From NCBI GenBank assembly GCA_000171875.1, contig ABHI01000003.1:558001-622000 (forward strand): a stretch of DNA of 64,000 nucleotides, read 5' to 3'. The number at the start of each line of letters is the position of its first letter. The first letter of the stretch is position 1. This stretch comes from Flavobacteriales bacterium ALC-1 (GTDB taxonomy: Bacteria > Bacteroidota > Bacteroidia > Flavobacteriales > Flavobacteriaceae). Shown here piece after piece: positions 45,401-54,848 of this stretch. Made by a program: the position numbers and the translations under genes. Below the pieces are notes generated by a model that was not told the DNA's origin, searched no databases, and saw nothing but the letters and a program-made list of their open reading frames with translations.

Positions 45401-48400
45401 GAGTAGTATCCATTGTTACAACAGTTGCTGGACTAGAAACCACACAGCCATAAGCATCTAAAACATGAATATAATATGTACCTGCATCTACATTAAATGT
45501 ACTTGCAGAGTTCCAACCAGCATCAGTAGCTAATGGTGAGGCTGGAGTAGTGGTAATTTGATATTGATATGGAGCTGTTCCATTTTGACCAACTGCGCTT
45601 ATAACACCAGAGCTTGGGTTACAATTCGCATTTTGATCTACAGACACCATTAGATCTAAAGCTACAGCAGACTCAACAATTTCAAAAATTGCAGAAGCTG
45701 ATCTACAACCATTAAAGGCACCTGTACCATTTTCTGTAAATACAAGGTAGTATTGGCCTGGAGCTAATGTTCCTGGTGATGGTGTTGTTACAGTTTCTGC
45801 AACACCAAATGTTACAGGTAAATTAGTTGGCCCATCAACTAACATATTATCAAAAGCATAATAAATAGCATAATCTACTGAACTTGTCGTGCTATCAAAA
45901 TTATCTATCGTAAACGTAACACTTCCATTATTTTCTCCTTGGCATACCACATTATTTGGCACTACAGAAGAAGTTAATGTTGAAGCTGGACTTATTGGTG
46001 TATCAGCCGATTTTATATAATAACAGTTTGTCGTTAGATCGTGTACAACAAATGTGTAAACCACACCAGGTATTAAATTGGTAAATGTTCTTGTATCACC
46101 ACCAATCACATCAGGGCCAAAGTATGTTGATGTATATGGTGCTGTGTTTGTTTCTAAAATTCCGAATTCATAACTTCCACTACCAACTGCCGAAACAGCT
46201 TGTACAGTTGCAGTACCACCAGAAATACAATCTGGAACAGTTGTGGTCACATCTATTGATAAATCTGATGGAGGAGACGCAATAACAATCTGTTGCGATA
46301 AATTACAGCCATTGGCATCAACAACATTTACAGTGTAAGTACCAAAATCTAAATTGCTAAATGTATGATCTTCATTTGATGTTGCAGTATATGGATTCCC
46401 TAGTATAACATCTCCAAAATTATTAGAGATATAATAAGTAAATGGAGCTGTACCACCAGTAATATTTTCAACCGTAATTGAACCTAAAGAAGAACCACCA
46501 GTTGCATCACAAGTAATATCTACTTTACTTAAATCAAAAGCTATGGCATCAGGCTCATTTATAGTAATTGTTTCTGTTGCTGTACATGATTTTGAATCAG
46601 TCAGTGTCACAGTATAAGTCCCAGCTGGTAAGCTAGATGTTTGAGTACCATAATTTGTACTTGTGGTGTCATTATTTACATTAATCGTAAATGGAGGTGT
46701 ACCAACCGTATTATCTATAGTTACATCAATTGATCCATTAGAATCGCCATTACATAGTATAGGTAGATTTTGCACAACTAAACTCAATGCAGGTGGTGAT
46801 AATGGCTCAACTGTTATTATTGCCGATTCTGCAGTACAGCCATTAGCATCTGTAATTTGAAACTGATAGTCTCCAGCTGTAGATGTTGCATATGTAAATG
46901 GTGTACCAGTTGCTCCAAGAGATGTAAATGCATTACCATCAATAGATACAGCATAAGTATATGGTGCCGGACCAGTTATTGTTCCTGTAAGCACTGCATC
47001 AGAAGTTGCCGTACAATCTAAATCTTCAGTTAATACTACATTTAAAGTAGGTGTAGGAATTGGGGCTATAGTATATGATTCACTATAAGTACAATCATTC
47101 TCATCTCTAACCTGAAATGTATATGTTCCTGGCTCTAAACCTGAAAAAGCAGTTGATGTTTGATATGATGTTGCAGAAGCAGCAGGTGCAATAATCTGAT
47201 ACTCTAATGTACCAGTTCCTCCTGTTGTTGATGTAATTGTAATTGTTGATGTATTAGTTGGACAGGTCACAGGTGAATTGTCAAAATCCAAATCTGATGG
47301 TGGATTTAATGCATCAATAGTAATATCATTTGTAATTGAGGTACAATCATTAGCATCTCTAATCGTAATTGTATAAATTCCTTGAGTTAAACCGTTAAAC
47401 ACATTACCAGCTTGAAATGTAACTCCATCAATACTGTACATATATGGAGCATCTCCACCAGTAACTCCTGTTACTGTAATGGAACCATTACCATTACAAG
47501 TAAGATTTGTTGTTAATTCTGCTGTTCCAGAAATAGCAGTATTAGAAGCAATAGTAACAGTTTGAGGATCTGTTGTACATACCGAAGTACCTAATGTGTA
47601 CTGAAGTACAACATCGTAATTTCCAGCGGCAAGAGCTGTAAAAACATTAGAGCTAAAGAATGTTGTTCCACCATCAATACTATATTCTATACTATTTCCA
47701 TAAGTATTAGTTACGTTTACGGTCAATGTCCCTGTATCACCAGAATCAGCGCATAAAATATCAGTTGTAGCAATTGTAAAATCTGGCTCAGGAATTTCAT
47801 CTACTGTTATCGTAGTAGTAGCACTACAATTGTTTGAATCTATGACTGTGATATTATAAACTCCAGCTGTTATTACTACAATTTCTGGTACAGATTGAAA
47901 AACAGTTGTACTATTTACAAAATAGTAATATGGGGGTGTTCCTCCTTCTGGGTAAACAGTAATTTCTCCATCATTACATGTTAACGGAACAGTAACTGCA
48001 GCAGTAACGGTTAATAATGGCGGTTCAGTAATAGTAATATCTTCAGTAAACATACAACCATTTTCAGTTTCTAAAGTTGTGGTGTATGTTCCTGGGTTTA
48101 AATTATCGAATGAATAGTTGTTGTCTACAATTGGCCCAACACTATTAACTAATGTAGCACCATTATACAATGTAAATGTATATTGCGGATCGGCATCATT
48201 AGCTGCTATATTAATACTTCCTTTATCTCCATGACATAAAGGTTGAGTAACAGTAGTTGTACCTGTAAAATCTCTATCTGTAATTTGAATATCTGGAACC
48301 GTGAAAACACAAGGGTTTGTTGCTGCACCTGTTTGTCTTATATAAGTCGTGTAAGTTCCTGCTGTACTAACAGAGAATACATTACTTGCTTGATAGTTTG

Positions 48401-50636
48401 TACCATCAATACTAAATTCATAACCACTAGGCACTCCATTTATAGTAATGCTACCATTTGTAGTACAAATAATATCCGTTGAAACTACGGTTGCATCTAA
48501 TAAGTTCTCATAAACGTTAAAATAGAACTGAACAAAACAACCGCCAGGATAATTAATCGTTAAGCGATATTGCCCAGCAGTATCTGCTAAGAAACTAGAA
48601 CCATTACCAACTTCATTCCATGTACATGCAGCATCTTCATTAGCACAATCTTGATTGGTAACTGCAGAACAACTCGCTTCATCAAGTTGTTCCCAAATAA
48701 TGGAAGTTGAATCTGAAATATTGGTTTCAATAAATCTAGAATCGTTTGCACCACATAAGAATATGTTTGGCAATAATTTTCCATCATTAGGACATGTTAC
48801 CACTTCATCTGCAAATGGTATCACTGGATTTTGAATATTTCCACTAAAAAGCTGAACATTAAACTGTTGTACTATAGATTGACATGGTGCAATAGCTGTA
48901 TTATAAGAGTAATAAGTACCACTAGCAGAAACTGTAATCGTTTGCGTAGTTCCTATTACTGGTGTCCCTGTAGGACTTGTAGACCATGCATAAGAATCGT
49001 AACCATTGGCTGCAGTTAATTCTATAGAATCACCACAAAGAATTTCATCTTGTATAAAAGTACAATCTAAATCTGCTAAAAAGTTTGTTGCTTGTGGTGT
49101 AATTAAACAACCTGTGTTACTACTTAAACTTGGGTCATCTGTAATAGTGAAATCTGGGTTTACTGTACCTTGATAGGTAGCATATGCCTGATTATTAATA
49201 ATGTTAGAACATGCATCTGCCAATTGATTACATTCATCAACAACTCGTGCTCTAATAATAATTTCATATACCGGATCGTTTTCTTCGACAAGAGAATTAT
49301 CAATATCAAGAACAAGTTCTCTCGTTGTAGGGTTATAACTAGAAACTGTAACACCAGCCGGTAGAATTAAATCTGTTGGATGATTATAAATAATATTTAT
49401 AGGAAGAATATCTCTAATGCTAAAATTTGTAGCATCATCATTACCTGTATTTTGAAAGCCAATAATATAATTTAATGGTTGCCCTAAGCCAACAAGTTGC
49501 CCACCAATATCATTACCCATATCATCTTCAACAATCTTTGTTAGTACAATATTAGGGGCAATAATCTCAATCGCAAAAGCACTAAAGTAGTAGTAATATA
49601 TATCTAGATTACTACCTAAACTTATATCTGCTGATGTTGCATTATTGGCTATTAATGTGTTACCAGGATTCGGAATATTTATAATACCAGCATCAAACCC
49701 CAAGGTATTAGTACTATTAGGATTTCTTGCTGTAAATAGCTCTGAAGTATTAGTTATTGGGTCAATATCAGATACCGAACTGTTAAAAAAGTTATTTGTT
49801 GGTCTAATTACTGTACCAGCATTATTGGTTGCACTAATAGCAGTTCCATTAAGTTCTAAATAATCACCTGTATAACGTCTGTCTCCCTCAATAGTACTAA
49901 AAGCAAACTTAGAACGAACAGGTCCAGTTGGTATAGTTGTAAATCCAGAAACAGGAAATGTTTCATTAATAGAGCTTGTAATCTTTGTAAACCCATCAAA
50001 TGAAGTAATATATTTACTTGGTAAAAGAGGATCTTCATACACGACAAATAAAGACCATCCAGCAGAGAGTCCTTCAGAATTAGGTTTTGGTCCAATTAAA
50101 GTTGAAATATTTGCCACCGAATAGGTTCCTTCGGGATTTGGCAATGCTGTAAGTATATCAGTTACATCTTGATAATAAGCATAAGTATTAGAATTGTTGT
50201 TATTAGCCGCATTTTGATAGTAAATTTCTGTACCAGTAATATCCATATACGAACCACCACCAGGTACCTTAAATTTTATATCGGATATTGGTTCTGAGCC
50301 ATTAACTACAGCACTCCAATATAAACCAGCATATACAATTTGATAGCAACTATCTGCGCTTGGTACTTCTAAATCTGCACTACTAGAGTTAAATGTAGTT
50401 GGGTCTCCATCAATATCTACATATACTGCAGCATCAACTCGATCATTAGTATCGTTTCCGTTATAAGGATCGGAAACATGTAGCCCTACATTACTGTTTC
50501 CAATTAAAAGTATATCTCCTTTAATAGCCTGATCATATCTAGGTGAGAAAGGAATAAGGTTTTGTGCAAACGCTTGTTGTCCCAAAATGAGTACTATAAC
50601 AACAAATGCAATTCTAGAAAAAGTAGGTTTTTTCAT
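42411..50636 (-). CDS. giant SprB-repeat adhesin with type B (CHU_C) sorting domain
   Basis: A 2741-residue secreted protein. After the signal (ILGQQAFAQ), residues about 25-360 form a DUF3344-like beta domain, then a DUF11-like domain (IVEDDMGNDIGGQLVGLGQ) to about 500, an Ig-like section, and from about 700 to 2640 roughly 23 SprB-type repeats of 75-95 residues by eye count (pattern: F.nL..GtYtv.v.D.nGC). The C-terminus is a gliding-motility-associated CHU_C domain (IPNWFTPNGDGENDTWAPG, FDIFDRYGRKVAEY, TELPTGDYWYVV). SprB-like proteins move along the surface in gliding cells and act as adhesins. The repeats probably vary by recombination. Confidence 0.92.
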   Translation of the reverse strand: MKKPTFSRIAFVVIVLILGQQAFAQNLIPFSPRYDQAIKGDILLIGNSNVGLHVSDPYNGNDTNDRVDAAVYVDIDGDPTTFNSSSADLEVPSADSCYQIVYAGLYWSAVVNGSEPISDIKFKVPGGGSYMDITGTEIYYQNAANNNNSNTYAYYQDVTDILTALPNPEGTYSVANISTLIGPKPNSEGLSAGWSLFVVYEDPLLPSKYITSFDGFTKITSSINETFPVSGFTTIPTGPVRSKFAFSTIEGDRRYTGDYLELNGTAISATNNAGTVIRPTNNFFNSSVSDIDPITNTSELFTARNPNSTNTLGFDAGIINIPNPGNTLIANNATSADISLGSNLDIYYYYFSAFAIEIIAPNIVLTKIVEDDMGNDIGGQLVGLGQPLNYIIGFQNTGNDDATNFSIRDILPINIIYNHPTDLILPAGVTVSSYNPTTRELVLDIDNSLVEENDPVYEIIIRARVVDECNQLADACSNIINNQAYATYQGTVNPDFTITDDPSLSSNTGCLITPQATNFLADLDCTFIQDEILCGDSIELTAANGYDSYAWSTSPTGTPVIGTTQTITVSASGTYYSYNTAIAPCQSIVQQFNVQLFSGNIQNPVIPFADEVVTCPNDGKLLPNIFLCGANDSRFIETNISDSTSIIWEQLDEASCSAVTNQDCANEDAACTWNEVGNGSSFLADTAGQYRLTINYPGGCFVQFYFNVYENLLDATVVSTDIICTTNGSITINGVPSGYEFSIDGTNYQASNVFSVSTAGTYTTYIRQTGAATNPCVFTVPDIQITDRDFTGTTTVTQPLCHGDKGSINIAANDADPQYTFTLYNGATLVNSVGPIVDNNYSFDNLNPGTYTTTLETENGCMFTEDITITEPPLLTVTAAVTVPLTCNDGEITVYPEGGTPPYYYFVNSTTVFQSVPEIVVITAGVYNITVIDSNNCSATTTITVDEIPEPDFTIATTDILCADSGDTGTLTVNVTNTYGNSIEYSIDGGTTFFSSNVFTALAAGNYDVVLQYTLGTSVCTTDPQTVTIASNTAISGTAELTTNLTCNGNGSITVTGVTGGDAPYMYSIDGVTFQAGNVFNGLTQGIYTITIRDANDCTSITNDITIDALNPPSDLDFDNSPVTCPTNTSTITITSTTGGTGTLEYQIIAPAASATSYQTSTAFSGLEPGTYTFQVRDENDCTYSESYTIAPIPTPTLNVVLTEDLDCTATSDAVLTGTITGPAPYTYAVSIDGNAFTSLGATGTPFTYATSTAGDYQFQITDANGCTAESAIITVEPLSPPALSLVVQNLPILCNGDSNGSIDVTIDNTVGTPPFTINVNNDTTSTNYGTQTSSLPAGTYTVTLTDSKSCTATETITINEPDAIAFDLSKVDITCDATGGSSLGSITVENITGGTAPFTYYISNNFGDVILGNPYTATSNEDHTFSNLDFGTYTVNVVDANGCNLSQQIVIASPPSDLSIDVTTTVPDCISGGTATVQAVSAVGSGSYEFGILETNTAPYTSTYFGPDVIGGDTRTFTNLIPGVVYTFVVHDLTTNCYYIKSADTPISPASTLTSSVVPNNVVCQGENNGSVTFTIDNFDSTTSSVDYAIYYAFDNMLVDGPTNLPVTFGVAETVTTPSPGTLAPGQYYLVFTENGTGAFNGCRSASAIFEIVESAVALDLMVSVDQNANCNPSSGVISAVGQNGTAPYQYQITTTPASPLATDAGWNSASTFNVDAGTYYIHVLDAYGCVVSSPATVVTMDTTPVISAIVNNQCIVTEGNYEIDVTLDTAGIAPYSYSIDGGAFQTQTAPFTISNLNSGTHTIEIQDANGCGNLVSVDIEAPITIIPDITTMPSCNNDDGVITMTATGGSGTYTYSILPNPASISISGDIISGVPSGLYVITITDTVTSCTEEVTVSIPEATIPTFTLTPTAITCFGDNNGSFDINIINYTGTYTYEVFDSTSTSVTGVVNANTSTNPQTVSGMQAGTFSVVITETAIPFCSNTADVIITSPSEALVLNISETSNVTCNNNLGTITAIATGGWGDYEYELTGAATVAYSSNNTFTDLSAGTYTINVRDSGGCIVSENITLNEPTPITATFTPSTTALSCFGDQDASITITNVTGGQGVNYVYTLNTILPTSSTSGPQTSNVFSDLGPGTYTVTITDGFDCELTSIDIVISEPTPIEASLVRATSQTCLVESTLTLSATGGTGTYAYSDNPSFSTILGTFSASTTFSVSDGTYSYYVRDANGCVANVSNEITIDPLPDLTLTLEASNITINCAGDNNGSISAIAQGGLGNYVYTLQDGSGSTVTATQNTPGNFTELYAGTYVVVVESGDCIETSAPINITEPTAPLDATITVSNVTCTGNNNGSVEITASGGTGIIKYAISPQLNQFFDTNVFENLEPGNYDIIVQDVLGCYLTLNFTIVEPTPVILSIVPNSLFPEVCEGDQNGEFSIDISGGNLPYSVSLDDYEGVYTTGGPTQTEFDFTDLSGGDHIVYVRDAQGCESQWNITFPDAVRIEPEIAIENICENNVQGNIVRVIVDDSITDLSDLDYSLDGGPYQSSNVFTNIPVGTDHYIDVRHTNGCIQTTDFFDIEGYDAIALTLTEGGLNEFIANATGGTGDYQFTMNGEDYGSVNTYIITESGLYTVTVTDSSGCNATAQIELEFVDICIPNWFTPNGDGENDTWAPGCTDNYPNLTFDIFDRYGRKVAEYMYGQVWDGRYNGTELPTGDYWYVVRTNDVNVDKEFVGHFTLYR

Positions 50637-50708
50637 GATTATTTATATTTAATTTTTTTGTTTCTCTCTATGGGGCATTTCAAGAAACAAAAGGGGCTTA
50701 ACTTCTAT

Positions 50709-53258
50709 TTAATTTTCAATCTTAACTATCGACATTTTTTGATTATATGGTCTGCTTCCTTTAGCTTTCAGAGCTTCATTAGCATTTTGTATGCTATCAA
50801 ACTTCTCATAATAGATGTAATATTTACTTGTGTTTACATCATAGAAGAAATCTACATTTGTTCTTCCAGAAGCTACGACCTTGGTTACAAAATCATTTCG
50901 CTTATTAACATTATTATGTACGGCAATAACAACATAATAACCACTTTCTATATCTTTAATGTTCTTTAATATCTTAATGTTATTACCTAATTCTTCACCA
51001 TAATCAAAATCTTCTGCATTGAGTGGTGTAGGGCTTAATACTGTTGTTTCCTTAATATTTTTAAGTGCTGCTCTATCTTGAGAATATCTATCTTCTTGAT
51101 TATCGAACGCTGCACGTTTAATTCTTCGTCTTTTTTCAAATTCTGTTGCGACTCTAATCGTTTCCAACTTAGAATCTAATTGTGTTCTCGCTTGTACAGC
51201 TATTAATTGCTCCTCGGATAAGCGCTTGATTTTATCTTTGTAATATAAGTTCACTTCATCAAGCTCAGTATTCGCAATTCTAGTTCTCTGTTCGTAAAGT
51301 GTTTTTAGTTCATCAATTTTATCACTACGCGTTTTAATTACGTTATCTAAATCAGATTTAATAGCTCTAAGTTTATTGTTCTCTGCAGTAACACTTTTAA
51401 ATGGTCTTGGTTGTACAGCAATACCTTGGTCACTTAAATCATTTTCTTCTTTTAAGTCTTTAAGATCTTTATCCTTAATTGCAACTATATCATCAAACTG
51501 CTTTAATAAGTTATTTTGAGCAGTCCTTGAATTTTCGGTTTGTTGCTCTAATGCTTTCATTGATTTGCCAAGTTCGTCTTTTGGATTTGCAATTGAATCC
51601 TCTTTAGCTTTTTGCTCTGCTAATAATCTAGCCTGCTCCTCAGCTTCAGTTTTTGCTTTTTGTTCTGCTAACAACTTAGCTTGAGCATCAGCTTCTTCTT
51701 TTGCCTTTTGCTCAGCTAATAGTATTGCCTGTGCATCAGCTTCTGCTTTAGCCTTTTGTTCTGCTAACAACTTAGCTTGTGTATCAGCTTCTTCTTTTGC
51801 CTTTTGCTCAGTTAATAGTTTTGCCTGTGCATCAGCTTCTGCTTTAGCCTTTTGTTCTGCTAACAACTTAGCTTGTGCATCAGCTTCTTCTTTTGCCTTT
51901 TGTTCAGCTAATAATTTAGCCTGCTCCTCTGCCTCAGCTTTTGCTTTTTGTTCTGCTTCTAATTTTGCTTTAGCCTCTGCTTCTCGTTTTGCCTTTTGAT
52001 TAGCTTCTATCTTAGCTCTTGTTTCTGCTCGCTTTTTAGCTTTTTCTTCAGCCTCTATTTTTGCTAGTCTTTCTGCTTCCACTTTTGCTTTAGCCTCTGC
52101 ATCTGCTACTTCTTTTGCTTTTTGCTCAGCTACTAATCTAGCTTGCTCTTCAGCAACCTTTTTGGCTTTTTCTTCAGCATCTAACTTAGCTTTAGCTTCT
52201 AAGTTTAGTTCTGCTTGTGCTTTTCTATCTGCAGCTCTTGCTCTTATACCTTTAAGTTCTGCTTCAGATGGTTTAACAACTCGTTTTTTAATTCCTTTTT
52301 TAGAGAAAAGTCCAGCAACTTCTTCATCACCAGTATATTTATAATTTTTTCTTGGTGAAAACCTGTATGCTAAAGTAATATCGTGTGAGGGCCCAAACTC
52401 TACTAATTCGCCTATAGCTTTTTCAATATTATATTCTAAAGCAATTTGTTTAGTAATATTAAGGCCTACACCTCCAGATACACCATATACATTATTATAA
52501 CCTAGCTGTACCCATATACCTTTTGGCACATTAAACATCGCAAGACTAGAAATTATAGTTTCTTCTTTTCTAAATTCAGACTTTAAAATGATTGAAAATT
52601 TTGTGTCACTAAAAAAACCACGACCATTAAAATAACCCGTGTGCATTGCATGTGCCTGAATACCTTGTTTTGGGTTTTCTTCAATTAATGAAGATGTTTC
52701 TAGGTTATAGGTTACAAGATTATTAACTGAAACACCAAAATCTAAAAATTCCATACCAAAGTTAATACCAGGGTTTACAGTAATTAAGAAATTTGATGGC
52801 ACATTTTGTAAAGATGGATCTGAGAAATTAGTAACTGTATTGGCCGTATTTATTCCACTTTTATACGCACCAATATTAAGGCCAAAGGTAAGGTTGTTAT
52901 TAGCGCTTAATTTTGCATTATATGCAAAGTTGAGTAAGCCACCAAAAGTCGTTAAAACACCATAGTTTTGTTGAAACACAGCTAATCCTGCACCAATGTT
53001 TTCAGCAAAACGACCAGAGTAACTTGCTAAATAAGTTTCTGGAGCATTATCAAACTGTATCCATTCTCTCTTATTATTTATACTAATGTATCTATTCTGT
53101 TCTCTAACAAAGCTAAATGTTGGGTTAATAGCATACCGATTAAATACCAAGGAGTTTCGTATAGGTAGATCTAACGAAACAACTCCATCATCTTCTTGAG
53201 ATAAGACCACCTGTATGGAACAGAGTATAAGTAATATGGTTAAAAGAAATATCTTCAT
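50709..53258 (-). CDS. PorP/SprF barrel fused to long coiled-coil repeats and a C-terminal SPOR-like domain
   Basis: An 849-residue exported protein. Residues about 1-310 are a PorP/SprF beta-barrel (FNRYAINPTFSFVREQNRYI, ENIGAGLAVFQQNYGVLT). Residues about 340-565 are an Ala/Lys/Glu-rich coiled coil of the TolA/IF2 kind with near-identical 16-residue repeats (AKLLAEQKAKEEADAQ). A further helical section (565-760) leads to a C-terminal domain (GYYVVIAVHNNVNKRNDFVT, YYIYYEKFDSIQNANEAL) resembling SPOR or PorE-type peptidoglycan-binding domains. The coiled coil could cross the periplasm and tether the barrel to the wall. It lies between a type B cargo gene and the giant adhesin. Confidence 0.85.
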   Translation of the reverse strand: MKIFLLTILLILCSIQVVLSQEDDGVVSLDLPIRNSLVFNRYAINPTFSFVREQNRYISINNKREWIQFDNAPETYLASYSGRFAENIGAGLAVFQQNYGVLTTFGGLLNFAYNAKLSANNNLTFGLNIGAYKSGINTANTVTNFSDPSLQNVPSNFLITVNPGINFGMEFLDFGVSVNNLVTYNLETSSLIEENPKQGIQAHAMHTGYFNGRGFFSDTKFSIILKSEFRKEETIISSLAMFNVPKGIWVQLGYNNVYGVSGGVGLNITKQIALEYNIEKAIGELVEFGPSHDITLAYRFSPRKNYKYTGDEEVAGLFSKKGIKKRVVKPSEAELKGIRARAADRKAQAELNLEAKAKLDAEEKAKKVAEEQARLVAEQKAKEVADAEAKAKVEAERLAKIEAEEKAKKRAETRAKIEANQKAKREAEAKAKLEAEQKAKAEAEEQAKLLAEQKAKEEADAQAKLLAEQKAKAEADAQAKLLTEQKAKEEADTQAKLLAEQKAKAEADAQAILLAEQKAKEEADAQAKLLAEQKAKTEAEEQARLLAEQKAKEDSIANPKDELGKSMKALEQQTENSRTAQNNLLKQFDDIVAIKDKDLKDLKEENDLSDQGIAVQPRPFKSVTAENNKLRAIKSDLDNVIKTRSDKIDELKTLYEQRTRIANTELDEVNLYYKDKIKRLSEEQLIAVQARTQLDSKLETIRVATEFEKRRRIKRAAFDNQEDRYSQDRAALKNIKETTVLSPTPLNAEDFDYGEELGNNIKILKNIKDIESGYYVVIAVHNNVNKRNDFVTKVVASGRTNVDFFYDVNTSKYYIYYEKFDSIQNANEALKAKGSRPYNQKMSIVKIEN
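51598..51960. repeat. tandem 48-bp repeat inside the PorP-coiled-coil gene
   Basis: About seven near-identical 48-base units encode 16-residue blocks (AKLLAEQKAKxEADAQ); more diverged units continue to about 52200. Copies differ at few bases, which suggests recent expansion or gene conversion and a potential for length variation. Confidence 0.75.
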
Positions 53259-53259
53259 G

Positions 53260-54711
53260 CTATTTTATAAGGGTAATAGAACCTTGTTTTGTTTTTAAAT
53301 CTGTTGTTGTTATGATATAATAGTATATCACATTAATGTTAGTTAATTCAAGTTGATTTTGTGGCCAATTATTTTGATAATCGATAGTTTGAAAAATCAC
53401 TTTACCACGATTATTTAAAATTTTTATTTCAGTATTCGTACCAGAAACATATTTCATAGGTATAACCCAAGTATCATTAATACCATCACCATTAGGACTT
53501 ATAACATTTGGTATTTTTTCAACAACTTGAGCTTCTTCTACACTAAACTCATACACTTTAGAAGCATTACACCCTACAGTTTCACTTATAACTACCTTAT
53601 AATTTCCGAATTCAGTTGCTTCATATGTGTCATCCGTTTCTCCGCTAATTAATGTATCGTTTAAATACCACTCAAATTCTGGATTACTCGCTGTAGTTGT
53701 AACTGTAACCATTAATGATTCATCTGGAAATATATGATTGACCTCTGGGACGTCTATAGAACTATCAAATAATTCACTTACTAATGCTATTGATCCAGCT
53801 GCAGAACATTCACCTAAATCAACTTGTACAGAATAAGTTCCTGATTCGTTAGTTTGATACATTTGATTGATTGCTTCTGGTATTATAACTCCATCTTTAT
53901 ACCATTGATAGGTGTTTCCTCCAATAGTTGTTAATGTTGTTAAGCCTTGCTCAGGACAAAATGGATTACCTAGGCTTGAAGCAATAGTAGCATTAGCCTC
54001 TCCGGAAACGGCTTCGCTGATGGTAACACGATTAGAAAACGAATTAGACGTACATGTCCCATAATTGGTTTCCACAAAATAAGTACCCTCTTCACTTACT
54101 GTCAAAGTTGGACCATCAGCTACAAATATTGAGGTTGTTGGACTCGTTTCTTTATACCAATTAAAAGTAAGATTTGGATAGAGTAGTGGTGAGTCATTAG
54201 ATCCTGTTCCTGGATTATCAATAGTTAGTAGATAACTGCCGCCAGTACAATAAGCACCTGTTGATACCAAATTATTTATTGTAAATGGTGAATCTTGACT
54301 CTTATAATATGCAGCAAAATTAACAGATTGTGTACTTGTTGCTGCTGGTGAACTACTTTTAACTCTGATACGATAGTTTTCTCCAGCCGTTGTCTCTGGT
54401 ATTGAAAAATCTATAGTTGCTGGTGATACTGTAATAGAACCAGCTGCAGATGTATATACAATTGTTGAATCTGAAAAATCACCATCAGCATCAGACATCT
54501 CTATAGTAAATTGGTTTGATGCATTAACACTAGACTCTGGTGAAAATATAAATGTTGCACTATAAGAATTAAATGATTCACTAGCACAAGCTTGAGTAAA
54601 ACCAAGATTTGGTGTACCAATAACTATTTGAGCGTTTATTTTTTCTTGCATGACAAATACAAAGAAAAAAAGGCCAAAAAATATTTTATTTGCTATAGTA
54701 GGTTTAAGCAT
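53260..54711 (-). CDS. secreted Ig-like protein with type B (CHU_C) sorting domain
   Basis: A 483-residue exported protein (signal ending QEKINAQ). It has several Ig/PKD-like beta-sandwich modules (TFNWYKETSPTTSIFVADG, TYQWYKDGVIIPEAINQMYQ, FEWYLNDTLISGETDDTYE) and a type B sorting domain (IPNVISPNGDGINDTWVIP, IKILNNRGKVIFQTIDYQNN). It heads the operon and ends one base before the next gene. By position it may be a cargo partner of the PorP-coiled-coil fusion. Surface attachment is predicted; ligand unknown. Confidence 0.87.
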   Translation of the reverse strand: MLKPTIANKIFFGLFFFVFVMQEKINAQIVIGTPNLGFTQACASESFNSYSATFIFSPESSVNASNQFTIEMSDADGDFSDSTIVYTSAAGSITVSPATIDFSIPETTAGENYRIRVKSSSPAATSTQSVNFAAYYKSQDSPFTINNLVSTGAYCTGGSYLLTIDNPGTGSNDSPLLYPNLTFNWYKETSPTTSIFVADGPTLTVSEEGTYFVETNYGTCTSNSFSNRVTISEAVSGEANATIASSLGNPFCPEQGLTTLTTIGGNTYQWYKDGVIIPEAINQMYQTNESGTYSVQVDLGECSAAGSIALVSELFDSSIDVPEVNHIFPDESLMVTVTTTASNPEFEWYLNDTLISGETDDTYEATEFGNYKVVISETVGCNASKVYEFSVEEAQVVEKIPNVISPNGDGINDTWVIPMKYVSGTNTEIKILNNRGKVIFQTIDYQNNWPQNQLELTNINVIYYYIITTTDLKTKQGSITLIK

Positions 54712-54757
54712 TGGTTTGGGGCGTAATATTTATTCTATAAGCTTTTTGAGTTTACAT

Positions 54758-54810
54758 AACATCTATAACTAATTCAAGATTAGGGCTTGCTTGATTTAGT
54801 TATAGATGTT
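54758..54810. promoter_or_regulatory. long hairpin between the adhesin operon and the beta-helix gene
   Basis: AACATCTATAACTAA (54758-54772) and TTAGTTATAGATGTT (54796-54810) are a perfect 15-base inverted repeat, with a further CAAG/CTTG pair inside the loop. No T run follows the stem on the minus strand. It may terminate the upstream transcript, or regulate entry into the adhesin operon. Confidence 0.5.
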
Positions 54811-54848
54811 AATGGTTTTTACATTTGATGAAATCTTTAGATTATATT

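Noticed and set aside
44590-50095. Multiple plus-strand ORFs of 60-80 codons inside the giant adhesin region
   Set aside because: They are antisense shadows of the Thr/Ser/Val-rich repeats, without promoters or recognisable domains.
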